A stretch of 64,000 nucleotides of DNA, from positions 42,675,445-42,739,444 of the forward strand of contig OX352772.1 in the NCBI GenBank assembly GCA_947095535.1, in the 5' to 3' direction. Below, in pieces: positions 49,990 to 62,689 of the stretch (position 1 is its first letter; each line of letters opens with the position of its first letter). A model generated the notes under the pieces. The model had not been told where the DNA came from, searched no databases, and worked only from the letters and a program-made list of their open reading frames with translations. Origin of the DNA: Poecilobothrus nobilitatus. Lineage: Eukaryota > Arthropoda > Insecta > Diptera > Dolichopodidae. The translations under genes and the position numbers were made by a program.

Positions 49990-51580
49990 ACAACTACAAG
50001 TGAAAGATAAAGATTGACTTATCTACAGCCTCATCACATTGCATGTGTTAGAAGCCCACAACTCACAAGTGAATAAAAATTTTCTTATATGAAATATTAA
50101 AATTGTTTTTTATGTGAAATATTTTGATTTAATTTTAGCAGTTTTTTAAAGCTACTTCTCGAACAACTTTATGTTTTATAAATCGAAAAGCCAATGGTTG
50201 AGAATTATTTTGCAGTTTTAACCGCTTTGACTAAATTTTTATTTCTTCTCGCTGGATGATAGCTTAAATCTTTAACTGTAACTCGTTAAATATTACCAAA
50301 ATTCTTTTAGGAAAAACTTTCTTAATTCTTTTATTCCGAAAAACATGTCAGCAATGGTATAGCATTTTACCCCGTCTTTAACAGATGATTCCAATTAATT
50401 TAGTTTTGGTTCAATTTATCTTTAAAATGAATTATTTTTTTAATTAATATCTTATAACTGTTGGTTATAACCATTATTTTCAATGAACGGGGCAATAATA
50501 ATGTTACGATAAAGAGTTTTGTTTTAAGTTATCCTTTTGGACTTTCATACATTCATATAATTGTATAGGTTCCAAAGGGTACTTTGTATATATTATATTT
50601 AACGCGTGTAATTTTGCATTAGTCAGGTTGTTCGATATAAATGATTAGAAACCATATTGAGGAAAAAAATGTATATAAAACAGTACAAGAGAAATATGTG
50701 ATAATAACAAAAAAAAAAAAAATAAACCAAAAAAATCTTCATGGTGACTTTAAAAATAAAGCTGTCCGCCCCTTCTTGTTAAAATTTCATCCTATATATT
50801 TTTTTATTTTTTGTTTTGCTGTTCATTATTTTATTTTTATTTTAGTTTTTTTTTTTAAGCTGAAGGCGAGCTATAATTATTAAATACGGCTATTTGTTTA
50901 ACATTTCATTAACTGTTGAGTTAATATTATGGTTGAAGCTTGGGGATGAATATTTTAAGTGAGTGAGTAAAGAAGGCATGAAAAATATTTTCATGGTTTT
51001 TAAATGTTTACTTTTCGTTTTTAAAATATTTGTAATATTGATTGTAACAAAAAAAAAATTTCTTTTTGGAGAATTTTTTTTATTTTTATTTTATATAAAT
51101 GTTTGTATATATATGTAAATGTACTTATCGGTGCGTATGTATGTATTTGGTATGGATGGATAAAAGTCGTTGATCAATGTATATGAAAGTTGTAATAAAG
51201 GTTAAAATATTCATTTATTATATTAATTTATTTATCTTTTTAAAATTTTTAAACTGTAATTGTTCTTTTGATTGGCTGTCCATTAAAATTTATTTCTATA
51301 AAATTTGATCATAATATTAAATAAAGCTTTCTTTTGTAAAATATTTGTATTTTTAGTATAGGCATACCTATGCCTTTGTTAAAAAATATAGTAACAAAAT
51401 GTAATAAATAGAATATAAGATACTAGATACAGTCATCTTATGAGTGCATCCTTTATAAAATTTAAGATAATAAAATATTGAAATTTAATTTCTCTTATTA
51501 ATTAATTTTTCTTATGACAAGGCAAGTCATAAAAAGTTTTCACAGAAAATTTATATTGCCCCCAAAAAGTACTCATGTTT
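49990..51580. other. A/T-rich DNA without a supported feature
   Basis: No coding exon, RNA gene or repeat boundary is supported. The 80-residue frame at 50641-50883 is low-complexity. Confidence 0.55.
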
Positions 51581-52270
51581 ATACCCGTATGAACTATGTT
51601 CAAGGGTATAATAAATTTACCATTACGTTTGTGACACCTTAAAGGAGTCGAGCTAAATGTAGTGTTAAAGGTATGGATCGGCTCAGAATCGAATTCTGAG
51701 TCGGTTAAACCGTGTACGTCTGTCCTTACGTCCGTCCGTACGCAGGATAACTAAAAAATTAAGGAGCCAGGAGGCTGGCATTTTTTTACGTCATTTTTAC
51801 AAAATTGTTAGTTTTGCTATTTAAATCCAGCATTTTCGGCCGCCGGGTTCGAGTAGCTGCCATACAACTTCTTTCTTTGTATGGAAATAACTCAGTATCT
51901 ATTCAAGCTAGGTATCTGAAATTTTGCAAATGATGATCTAGTTTTATGCCAACAACTTTTGTAAAATTTGGTTTGTCTAGAGCAATCGGTTCAGGCTTCT
52001 TGCACCTCTTGGAACTTAATGAAGCTAGGGGTCTCAAATCTTTAAAAAGATTTCAACAACTTCTGTAAAATTTAGTTGTGCTTGTGTAATAGATTCGAAT
52101 AGCTGTCATACAACTCCACAATTTACATAAATATAACTCTGTAGTTAACGTCGGTACTAAAACATCTGAAAGTTTTTAAAAGATGGTCAAGTTTTATATA
52201 AACAGGGTATATTACGTTCATACGGGTATCCCACAGTTGACACAGTCTACTCTACTGCACTCTTCCTCGT
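51581..52270 (+). mobile_element. fly-type 'ATACCCGTATGAAC' repeat, copy 2 (fullest)
   Basis: The left end ATACCCGTATGAAC (51581-51594) is the exact reverse complement of GTTCATACGGGTAT (52216-52229). Next to the left end is GGGTATAATAAATTTACCAT, then TTTGTGACACC, a GTCGAG block, GTCCTTACGTCCGTCCGTACG-like sequence, and several 'AAC(T)TCTGTAAAATTT' units in tandem-like order. The right side runs on to GGGATACCCG-type sequence and AGTGCAGTAGAG up to about 52270. The composition is richer in G+C than the surroundings. No protein is encoded. Confidence 0.65.
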
Positions 52271-52916
52271 TTTAATTTAATAATAATGTATAACTAATTA
52301 AAAATATAATATTTGAGGTTCAATTGCATATTACCCTTCCTTTGAAAAACTGTTGCAGGTGCCAATATTATAATTTTTAAACCTTTATATCCCTGATAAC
52401 TGATGTTCAATCTTAAAGATTTTAACCCTTTCAAGTTCCAAACTTTAAGAGTTTTTTTTTTTTTTTATTTGATCTATATATCTATAATAATCTATACTAA
52501 GATCTGCTTCTTAAAATTTATTTTCTTCAAACGGTGTAGAATTTTTGTAAACAGATATATGTAGATGGACGAACTTTCAATGCAAAGCGAAACTAATGAT
52601 CAAATTTTACACCAAAGCCAAAATCCATTTTACCATAACACCGAAATTAATCTACTGTAATTGTTTTAACGATTTTATAATAGTATCCTTTTATTTCTTC
52701 CCGAATTTCTGAAACAATTAATTTTACTGTTTATTATTTTTTTATTCTATCACCATATTATTCTCAGTATCATTTTTCTCAGTAAGATTCTTATATAAAG
52801 TTCAACTTACAAAAAGTACAAGTTGTAAGTTACTCCCAAAGATTACTGATATTTCAGATGATGATAATTTATAATGATATGAATAATGAAATGTATAATC
52901 CAATAATAATAATGCT

Positions 52917-52945
52917 GGTGATGATGATGATGATGATGATGATGA
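52917..52945. repeat. GAT trinucleotide microsatellite
   Basis: About nine GAT/ATG units followed by a poly(A) run. It sits in a non-coding context, although an open frame runs through it. Confidence 0.85.
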
Positions 52946-53800
52946 AAAAAAAAACAAAATAAAAAATTATTATTTGTATGTAAGTACATATACGATGAAA
53001 TGTTTAGACCACCCCTTTAATGAGGGCCTAATTGTAGGATTTATCTGGCACCCGGCAGATATTCGTGTTTTTATTATTTTAGTTTATTTTTTTGGGTTAT
53101 TTATTTAATGTTTGGTAATTTTTTTTGTTTTTTTATATAAATCTATATAATTTTTTTTTTAAAAGAATAATCGATGTGTGAGGCATAGAAGGACATAAAT
53201 TATTTATTCAAAACAAAAAACTATAAAATAAAAAACAAAAATAATATAAATTGAGGGGGAAAAAAAGAAAGGAGAGAAAATTACACTATACAATTATTGT
53301 TATATATAGGAAACATGAAAATCTTGCTAAATTAATTATTTATTATCTTACAAATTGTTATTGAGTCTGAACTTTTATTATTTATAACTTTTCAATCATA
53401 TGATGTTTTTTTTTGGTTTTTTTTTGTTCCTGATAGGAGGACTTTTGATTGCTATAGGGAATAAAATATCCTGATTTAAAGATTTATTATATGCTAAATA
53501 CGAATTGGATATATTTTTAAACAAAAAACAAGAAAAAAAATTAAAGAAATTTTAATGTTTCTCTGGAAGAAGTTCTGAATTATTATATTTACAATAGCAA
53601 TATGGGAAAAATCCTAATAATGACCATGTAGACAATTAATTTTCAAAATATCACTTATATAGTTTGCATCTCTTTAAGAATCCTGAAAACAGTGTTATTT
53701 AAACCTTATTTGACAAATTTAGAATTAAGAGTCTGATATATACCGATATACTTATTTACTTAATTACTATCGTGTTCTTTTGTTATTCTTTTTTTTACAG

Positions 53801-53956
53801 TCTTTTCCTATTTACTTTGTCGCTGATTATTTCGTTTGTTTATGGCCCATGGTTCCCTCGAAAATTCTCGGGCAGAACTAACGATTATTCGTTGTATAAC
53901 CATAGTTTTAACTTTGGCCTTGAATTTCAGGAAAATACTAATTATGTTTCGTAATT
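53801..53956 (+). CDS. candidate terminal exon of a small secreted protein
   Basis: A T-rich tract and TTTTACAG end at 53800. The exon starts in phase 2 (one base completes a codon) and reads LFLFTLSLIISFVYG, a good signal-peptide core, then a 35-residue mature part starting PWFPRKFSGRTNDYSLYNHS and ending NTNYVS before TAA (53954-53956). The body has mixed codons with G/C-containing positions (GGC CCA TGG, CGA, TCG GGC), unlike the surrounding DNA. The missing start codon must lie in an upstream exon, which I could not find. The mature part has no Cys and no dibasic-amidation motif, so it is not an obvious neuropeptide. Function unknown. Confidence 0.35.
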
Positions 53957-54479
53957 GAATTTATTTATTATTTATATTACATTGATCTACAAATTTTCCA
54001 TGAAAAAAAAGGAAATTTTGCAATTTTCTTTTGATATATTAAAACGATCCCTTTAAACTGCCCATTAAGTTTAATGTAGTAGTAGTTAGTTCATGTAGTA
54101 GTTAAACATGTTTTTTATTAAAACCAGGCAGTGCGAGTTTATCACAGTCCTCCGCATAGTTATCAAGAATTTATTTTTCTAACTAGAACATTAGCTTAGC
54201 TTTTAACAATAAAAAAAGAAGAAGAAAAATTGTAATTATCTTTATATATTCCTAAAAATTATATGACTTTTTAAATTGGGACATTGCATATTTGCAATTT
54301 TTCTAATGCTCGTGAATACTAGAATACCATAAATTTTAAAATTTGTTCTCATTTTTTGTATCTGTTCGATGATTTTTTAGTACTTCTTTTAATACTATTT
54401 AAATAAATTTAAATTTGGTTTTTAAAACGAGGAAGCATTTAGAGTTAACTGTGTTCACTCTAAAAGTTGGTTATTCTCA

Positions 54480-54760
54480 TATAAAAGTTGCATATCAGCT
54501 ACTCGAAATGAAATTATAAAAATTTCAAATCCTATAGTTTCATTATTTTTTGAGTTATTTTGCATTTATTACTGTCGGAGGGATGGATACACTAAGCTAA
54601 ATTGACTCAGATTTTAATTCTGACATATACTCTTTCATAGTAGACATACCATAGTATACATACCATAACTATCTCGCCTGCTTTACATTTAGTGTCACAA
54701 ATGTAATGGTATAAATTTATTATACTCCTAGACCTATATGTTTGTACGAATATAAACAGT
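54480..54760 (-). repeat. fly-type repeat, copy 3 (partial, minus strand)
   Basis: The reverse complement reads AGTATAATAAATTTATACCA, TTACATTTGTGACAC, AATCTGAGTCAATTTAGC and TTCGAGTAGCTG, matching the order of blocks in 51601-51870. The terminal ATACCCG is not seen, so it is truncated. Confidence 0.6.
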
Positions 54761-54840
54761 ACTGATATGGTTAAGTGTATACATTGAAACTTTGAATTTT
54801 GTGGTCTTGTGGTTTCAATACAAAATTTCATCAGTCAAGA

Positions 54841-57228
54841 AATAATCAAAATAAGAAAGAGAAATAATTGCAATAAACAAGTATTTATATTCCAAAAAAA
54901 TTATTTTTTCTTTTATATAATTTTTTTATTTAATGCATTATATAAGATTCAACATCAGTTTCAATTTCTTTCAATCCATTCTTAATAATAAATATTCATA
55001 TTGTAATAAATAAAAGAGAACCCAAAATAAAAATTAGTTATCCAAAATCTCAGGATAACATTTAACTAGCGACATCATCCACAACAACAAAAATAACAGC
55101 AATAACAAGACAATGAGACAGTACCGGAGCCTTGAAAAAATTCGTAGATTTTTTTTTGTTTTTATAAAATTTCTTTTTTTTTTTTGTTTTTGTTATCAAG
55201 AGCAGAAAATCACATTGCTGTAGGTCGCCATTTATTATTTAAGCTGTCTGCACTTCTGATTCTAAACCTATAATTTTATATAATTTTTGTTGAGGCAATT
55301 TTAAAACGCGATCTTTTTTTTTTCTTTTGTTTTTCTTTTTTTTTTTTCTTACTGATTTTTATTCAATTATCATGGAATTTTATTTGTTGTTACATATATA
55401 TTTTCTGATCTGTGATGCTGTTGTTTTGCAAAAGATCAGTATTCATTCAATTCATTCACCATAATCATCATATTAAAATACCTTAAGATTTTTTTGCTTG
55501 CAGTAGGGTCGGAGGGACATTTGTAGTTGTTTTTTTTTTTTTATGCATTAATTCTAGTTTCAACAATGATAAATGTGTACGCAATAAAATTGACTTCTTG
55601 TTTTACTTGTTATTTGGTGATCCTGATGTGAATGTTAAACTATAAACTAAACTAAAATTCATTCTTATGTTTGATTCAACAAAAAAAAAAAAAAGAAATT
55701 AACCTAAAATATTTAGTAGAAAATCTGTACTAAAGCAATCTTATATAGGATCATAAGTAACTGAAATTAATCAGAACTATATTATATACTTTGATTGATT
55801 ACGCATCCTAAAATATATGTATAGAAAGGAGGAAAAAAAACAAAATAATGTCAAGTGAATCTCTTAAAAACATTAAGGTGATTCATAAGAATTTCAAAAA
55901 TTTTAAATTAATTAGGTACGACTTTTCAAACACATATATATGCAATAATTTTAATATGCAATGCAATGCAATGCAATGTAATACAATACTGTTAAATAGT
56001 AAAAGCAGCAACAGCAGTTTTTTAAGAAAAACCAAAAAAAGAAAAATTTTCATTAGAGTCACAATTTTAGTTAAAAAATTTCAATACGCGTGCAAATATT
56101 CGTTAAAATTGTTAATTTTTTGTTCTGCCTTTTTTTTTTTTTTTTATATTACATAAAAAACAGGTTAAAATCAAAGTAAAAAAAAAAACAAAAAATGAAA
56201 AAAAGGAAATTAATGTGGAGGAAGATAAAAAATATTTTTTTTTTTTTTATTAGTCTTGTCTTTTTTATAGCCCAAGAACAATTTTTTTTATTGGCAATAT
56301 TTGGTCATCAAAAAATTGATAATGGATATGAATGAATGTAAAACTGAATTTGTATTACCATCATTGAATCATTGAGAAGATGATGTTATGGACTGGTTTT
56401 TTTTTTTTTTTTCTTAAATATTCACATTTATTGTATACTTAGTAAGTTAGTTGATCGTTTTGATAGTCATTTGTGCCATCCATTGGGTGACGATGACATT
56501 AAAATGCAAATCTTATGTTAGAATTCCTGTTGTTATTGTTGTTTAAGTTAAAAAGTTTAAAAAAGAAAAGGAAATAAATACCTAGAAATTATAAGAGTTA
56601 AAAAAAAATGAGAGAAGATTTAAAAATTTTGTAGAATTTTCCAAGAAATATTAATTGTTATCTCGTATCCGGATCTAAAATTTTTAAAGAATTATAATGG
56701 TAACTTAAGTTCAAACAATTAGAAATTTAATAAAAGTCTAAAAAAAATTTGATAAGGTTGTAACAACGATTGTAACAAAATTGTTCTTATCTATTTTTAT
56801 AAAGTCAAACATATTATTTTGTAAACCGCAAAAGATATTATATAGACAAAACAAAAATTTGTAAACCTGTTTAGTTGTATCTTTCTTACCGAAATATATC
56901 AAACATTTGGGATAAGTCAGAGAATCGACTTAAGTTATACATTGTAACAAAAGATTTTTTGCTAAAATAACAAACTCAAATTCCCAATCAAATAGTTAGA
57001 ATTTGATTAAACAAATAAAATGATTCATTATGATATACTTACTTCTTCTACGGCACTAGTTAGAAACAGAACATAAAATCTGGGGATTTTCTATCCTTTC
57101 CAGATGTAAATCAGTTACCCCGAAAGTAAAATTGCGGAACTAATTTTATTTCTGAACTCTACGGGATGGTTATAGAACATTGTTCACAACAAAAATACGA
57201 ATGGAATGGTATAAAAACAACATCTTGG
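54841..57228. other. A/T-rich DNA; only simple repeats seen
   Basis: Includes a short GCAAT pentanucleotide repeat at about 55955-55978. No exon is supported. Confidence 0.5.
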
Positions 57229-57364
57229 GTTAAATGCATAAAACTAAGCTTAAAATCAAATTTTAGTCTTTCAAATGAAAACTACGCTTGAACTCGTATT
57301 GAGATTTGAGTTTGAGAGTAAAAAGTGAGATTTGAGTTCCAGCTCAATTTTATAGAATTGATCC
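57229..57364. mobile_element. short fold-back MITE, copy 2
   Basis: Matches the copy at 26570: left arm GTTAAATGCATAAAACTAAG, right arm AGCTCAATTTTATAGAATTG, both with GTGAGATTTGAG on the inner right arm. The two copies differ by numerous substitutions, so the family is old. Confidence 0.6.
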
Positions 57365-58546
57365 CTTGTTTGTGTTAATTGTGTTCTCTTGGTAAATTTC
57401 TAGAAAATTGTCATGTAAAGCACCTCTCCTTCTTCCCATCTCATACATAAGAACATATTTTTGGTTTTCTAGCAAATCATTTCTCATTGATTATTTTCAC
57501 ATTCACATACTTAAGATCTGTCAAAATGCAAAATGGTCATAAAAAATTACAGTAACCTTTAAGTGCTATAAGGACAGGATCTAAAAGAACTATAGAATAT
57601 AAAAAAGAATTTTTTTATTTTCATAGGATAGGATATTTTTCTATCAAAACAAAAATTCGAAAATTTTTTAAACTTCCCTAATTTTCAGAAATTTTTATTC
57701 TAAATATAGCCTATTTAAAAGATATCCAAAAGACATTAGGTAAAAAAATATATGACCTCGTAATATTGCATTTTATGGTGAATTTAATGTCGCCTGAAAC
57801 GATTGTTATTATTTGCTTTTAGAATTGTTAAATAGTGGACAGAAATTGATCGTAAATTTTTTGTGTTTTTTTTTTTTTTTGTTTTGAATAAAACGATAGC
57901 AAATTAAAAAAAAAAAAATTAGCTCATTTTTGGATTGAGAAATTTTTTTTTTGTTTTTTTTTTTTGCTGATAATTTTTTCGTTTCCCTTTTTTTCAGAAG
58001 AACTGAAGACGAAGGATGCAAAAAAAAAAAAAAAAAATTAAAAAAATATAAAATAACAATTCAAAATTTGATTGTGTCATTGAAATGGAGTTGAAATGAC
58101 TTAAAATAATCAGTTAATGGGCTTTGAACACATTTATAAATGATCAAATTTGAAATGAAAAGAAGAAAAGGAAAACACAAAAAAAAAAAAAAAACTTGGT
58201 GATTGGTATATAGAAAGGTGTTTCCATTAATAAATTTTGATTAAGAAATTTAAAAGATTGTTAAAAGCCACTAACAAAGGTAACAAAAATTAAAAAACGG
58301 AACAAAAAAAAAAAAATTTAAATAAATTGATTTTTATATTGGAGTGTTGATAGTCTTAAAAGCTATCAAATGTTTTGTTTGTTTAATTTAAAAATTTTGA
58401 AATTACTGATTTTTTTTTTTTGTTTCTTATTTATTAAGGAAACGTAATTCAGTGGGTGTATAAACTACATATAAATTAGATTATAATGTATTATTAGTTG
58501 TTGATTGATTACAATTTTTATTTGTACTTTCAATGCTGATCATGAA

Positions 58547-58737
58547 CATAGCTGGTGATTTTCAAGTACCAGTAACCGGTTCTGGAAAAAATATTCAGTA
58601 AAATTTAAATATCGGTATTTTTTTAAAGTACCAGTAACGGGTATTTAAATTCTACTGAATATTTTTGTCAGTAATAGATAGTACTGGTACTGGTTTGTTT
58701 AATTAAGTACCAAAATACTGGAATTTCACCAGCTCTC
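58547..58737. mobile_element. small hAT-type MITE
   Basis: The ends are CATAGCTGGTGATTTTCAAG on the left and, reverse-complemented, GAGAGCTGGTGAAATTCCAG on the right; GCTGGTGA is shared. Flanks are ATCATGAA (58539-58546) and TTCATGAA (58738-58745), an 8-bp duplication with one mismatch. The interior contains inverted CAGTACCAGTA-type and AATATTCAGTA.AATTTAAAT blocks, so the element folds nearly end to end. No coding potential. Confidence 0.7.
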
Positions 58738-58745
58738 TTCATGAA

Positions 58746-60399
58746 ATCGACTTAAATGGCCATTTGTTTTGAATCCGACAATTTTCATAGTCCGAACTTT
58801 GAAATTATTTGTTTAAAGCTTCCTGAATAGTTTTCGGTCTTTCTAAATACAAAAAAAATGTATGTGTAAGATTCATATTTAGCTTGGTGATAGTTTATTG
58901 TCTTTTCTATTGCCCCAATCTTTCCTTATTTGGGGCTTTTTAATCCCTTGAGGCATTTTGTCAATATTTATTATATTTGCCTTAAAACAGAATACACGAA
59001 TACTATGGGACATCATTATTTAATTAGTCCATATCAAAGTGTTTTATGAGTTGTTGTTTTAAAGGAAAATATTTAAAAAAATTTATGCAAATTTCTTAAA
59101 GCATATCATGTCAGAAGTCAGCGCTTCATTTCATTTTACGTTTTAATTTTGGTTCTTAAATACCTGCTTTTATATCTGTGCGTGATCAAAAATTATACAA
59201 AACTCGTCGTGAAACATTAAGAAGAGGTTAAGCACAATACAAGGTGACTATAACTAAGTGACTAACTACCATAGTGACCAAACTTTTCTAAGGAAAATCG
59301 TGAACGATACGGTAGTGCTCTAAATAATTCAAAAACACAAACATTTTTTTAAGTATAAGAGATCCCGAATTAGAAAAATTACAAGTGAGGTTAAATTACA
59401 AGTGAAAATAAAGTGAACTCCCAACAATAGTGTAGTTATATTATTTACAATGATTAGGCAAAATGATGTTTGCAATTACAAAAAAAAAATCGTATAAATG
59501 GATAAAATTTACAAGAAGGGAAGAAGTGTGAAGCAAAAACTATAATTTTGCTAAGTGACTAAGAACTTATGAATGTAAAATTTTCTTGGTTTACTAGATT
59601 TTTAGGTTAGCCCGTCTAACCCAAAATAAATTTTTTCATGGTTATATTTTCGGCTAGAAAAAAAAAACAAAATTCTTCAAATTTATGTATAAAACAGATT
59701 GATGCTTAAAGCTCACATTATATTATGTATCATTTCAAAGTATTAATGTTTTAGAATTCACATAAATTGAAGTATATAATCTATATATTAATTGATTTTA
59801 CTTGAAAGTGATGTTTCTATCAAATACCTTTAACTTCAACACAAAATCTTTATTTTTATTCATATAATTTCATTAATATCCTACAGTTGTCTTAAATTCC
59901 TAAATTTTTTGTGAAATTGAAATCCTTTTTTTTTTTTTTGGTTAGTTTGTTTTTAGAATTAAAAAGGAGTGCTAAGAAATGTTGCTATAAATAACAAGGA
60001 AGAAATTAATTAATGGAGGAATAATTAAAAGGAATTTTTTTCTTTTTTAAATAAAGTTTTATGGAATTTAATGCGATAGTGCTTGAAAAGTATTAATTAA
60101 GGTTCTTATTTTATTATCCATTAACATAAAAAAAGAAGAGAAAAAAAAACAAAAAAAAACAGCAATCAACACAATAAAATTACAAATCTCACTTAAGATT
60201 TGCATTGATTGATTTTAAATTTTGCTTTCACAGTGAATTTTGGGTCTTAATGATATTTGTGGGATGGTTTTAATTAGAAATAAAATCGCAAATGATAATT
60301 CGGAAGTTGGATATAAAAATATATGAAAATATTTTTTTTTTTTTTTGAAAAAAAATTGGAAATTGAGTAAAACAAACTAAAATTTCTGTCAATAAATCC
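58746..60399. other. A/T-rich DNA without a supported feature
   Basis: Nothing beyond simple sequence and a few GTGACTAACT-like short repeats near 59246-59280. Confidence 0.5.
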
Positions 60400-60585
60400 A
60401 TGGAGGATGAAAACGAGTTTAAGGTACGTCAGAATCATCAATTAGATAAATTAAAATAACAAATAAGATTTTTTTAACATATGGGAGTACATATTGTGCC
60501 AGATGAAGATGAAGATTTTTTATTACGGGCTTGTGAAATATTTGTTTTATTTCGGAGAGAAGAAATAAATTTTTCTGAAGAATAA
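60400..60585 (+). other. two short acidic ORFs
   Basis: 60400-60459 starts MEDENEFK in a CCATGG context and contains a consensus-like AAG/GTACGT donor at 60424, so it could be a first coding exon of eight codons. 60481-60585 encodes 34 residues beginning MGVHIVPDEDEDFLL, rich in Asp and Glu. The two do not join in phase through any acceptor I can find. They may be upstream ORFs or decayed exons. Confidence 0.25.
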
Positions 60586-61316
60586 TGACAAAAACAATTA
60601 ACAAATTACACCGGGGATCATTCCTTACCATTTTTTTAATATTGCCACCATCTTAAATATGTGCATATAATTTCTAAAATTTGAAGAATGTTATCAGGGT
60701 GCTATCATAGTCATGACAAAGCTTTGCATTATTTAACATTTTTATTAAATCATTAATTTAAGTATAAATTTGATTAAGCGCTAGCTGTTTTTAATAAAGT
60801 CTGTTTAGGACAATAATTTAATTTTAATAGAAATAAAACTGCTAAAATTAAATTTTTAATTATAATATAAATTAATATAAATATAAATTCTAGATTTAAT
60901 ATAAATTCTAGATTGAAAAACACTATGCAAATTCTGTTTAATTGACATTAAAAAGTGTAGAATTTGTACTAAAAATGTTATTTTTAAAATGCAGACTTTT
61001 ATATCGGTATTAAAAACACCATTTTGTACTCAATCTTATATGAAATATTTATATATTAATTTTTTAATCTCAGCTTAACGAAAATTCATTTTTAATCTTT
61101 CATTTACAAAAGGTTCTCCTATATTTGATTAACTATTAACTATTTTTACCTCCATTATTTGTAAAGTGAGAGTTTCTTGACCTACAACAGCATATACATA
61201 TATAGGCTATAAGAAAATTACTATATGAGCCAATTAAATAATGGATATCTGATATGAAAAATTAAAACAATTAAATATTTATTGATTTAAAATAAATATT
61301 TTTTATTTGATTTTAG

Positions 61317-62039
61317 ATTTTAAATAAAAACAAAAAGAATATGAAAAAAAAACTTTAGTGAACCACCAATGAACAAACAAAGAAAAATATGTAAGTATAC
61401 GAAATATTAAGTGAAAAACTCAGCAGGGTGTCCATATTGATTTTTATGTCATGTTGACATAAAAATGTTTTTTATATTCCTTCAAAATGTTTTTTTTTTG
61501 ATTTTTTTCAAATAGTATTTTATTTATGGATCATTTTTGTTAATCTTTGATTCAACTTGTGTGATCTTTGGCAACATAATCTATAACCATGAAAAAAAAA
61601 AATTACTTTTTTTTTTTTGTTATCTGACAGCTTAATCGAATTAATATTTTTGATTGGAATTGATGAAAATAAAAAATTAATTTTTCACCTACCAATTTTA
61701 CCTATATAAATAGAATCTCTTTATCATTTTTAATTGAATTATATGGGATATTAATTTAAAAACAAAAAAAAAACCATGTGATTGATTGTACATCAATTAA
61801 TATTGATGAAAAGATTCCAGTTTTGATCATTTATATTACTGACTTTGGATCTATGATTTTTTTGTTTTTGTTTTTGCATAATATTAATATGCAAGGTTAA
61901 CTTTTTCTTTTTGATCAGTTGTATATTGATCTTTTTGTTAAATACAGTAGGATTTTATATTGCCTGTGGTTCAATTGGTTTACCACTTAGTATTACGATA
62001 CTTTTTTTAATATTATATATATTACGTGCTCTGTATTAA
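61317..62039 (+). CDS. candidate spliced micropeptide, 37 aa, one membrane span
   Basis: A 3' splice site (TTTGATTTTAG, to 61316) starts an exon whose ATG at 61369 (context CCACCAATGA) encodes MNKQRKI and one base, then the donor T/GTAAGT at 61391. The next acceptor (TTGTTAAATACAG, to 61947) opens an exon in the matching phase: GFYIACGSIGLPLSITILFL and a hydrophobic tail ending ILRALY, then TAA (62037-62039). The result is a basic N-terminus followed by a single membrane span, with almost no lumenal tail. The exon before the ATG also holds a tiny upstream ORF (MKKKL). Length and topology recall small regulatory membrane peptides such as those acting on the SERCA pump, but no sequence identity is claimed. 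Alternatively the second exon ends a larger membrane protein. Confidence 0.4.
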
Positions 62040-62689
62040 ATATTAAAATAAGAAAAGTATACAATACAATTTTATTAGTCAAAATTGTATGTCATCTTAT
62101 TTAAGATTTGATTTCTTGTTATATGTAAATAATACAGAGTTTTTAAAAGAAAATTTTTTAAAAATAAAGAGGAGGAGTTGATTTATAGAAAGACTATTAA
62201 GAAATAATATGTCTCCTTTGATTAAGAAAGTTTAAATAATTAAAATCCATAATGTTTAGGAATTAGAAAAAGGAGATTTTTAGTTAGAAAAATTAAATCA
62301 TATGAGAAGTCATTTTTTTTGCTTACAAGAAAAACAGTTGAACGTCATTATGAGTTTTTCTAAATTGTGAACTAATATAGTGGTATTAATAATTTTTTTT
62401 TGTATCGTATTTACAAATGAGGAATGCTGGGTTTAACAGATAAAATATAAAGTTAGTGTTGAAGCCGTTACATTTATGCAAGTACATATATGTATTCTTA
62501 GTTTAAAGCAGATAGAGATTAAAAAATGCAAATTACTTTTTTAAACCTGCTTCAGAATCTTAGTTTTAGAATATTAATTGTAATATTAATAAGGAATATT
62601 AATTCTAATTAAACAAAGAATTCTGATAACTCACTATACTCTTTATTTTATTTACTTTTAGTATAAATACATATTCATTAATTTGTTTG

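Noticed and set aside
57998..58030. Possible exon after a strong CCCTTTTTTTCAG acceptor
   Set aside because: Only about 22 bases of complex sequence follow before a long A-run, and no donor or stop in a defined frame supports it.
60419..60631. 70-codon minus-strand frame
   Set aside because: It has an ATG but a generic A/T-rich hydrophobic composition and no motif; it also overlaps the acidic ORFs on the other strand.
61369..62039. Direct naming of the micropeptide as sarcolamban or phospholamban-like
   Set aside because: Only length and topology agree; I could not align conserved residues with confidence.
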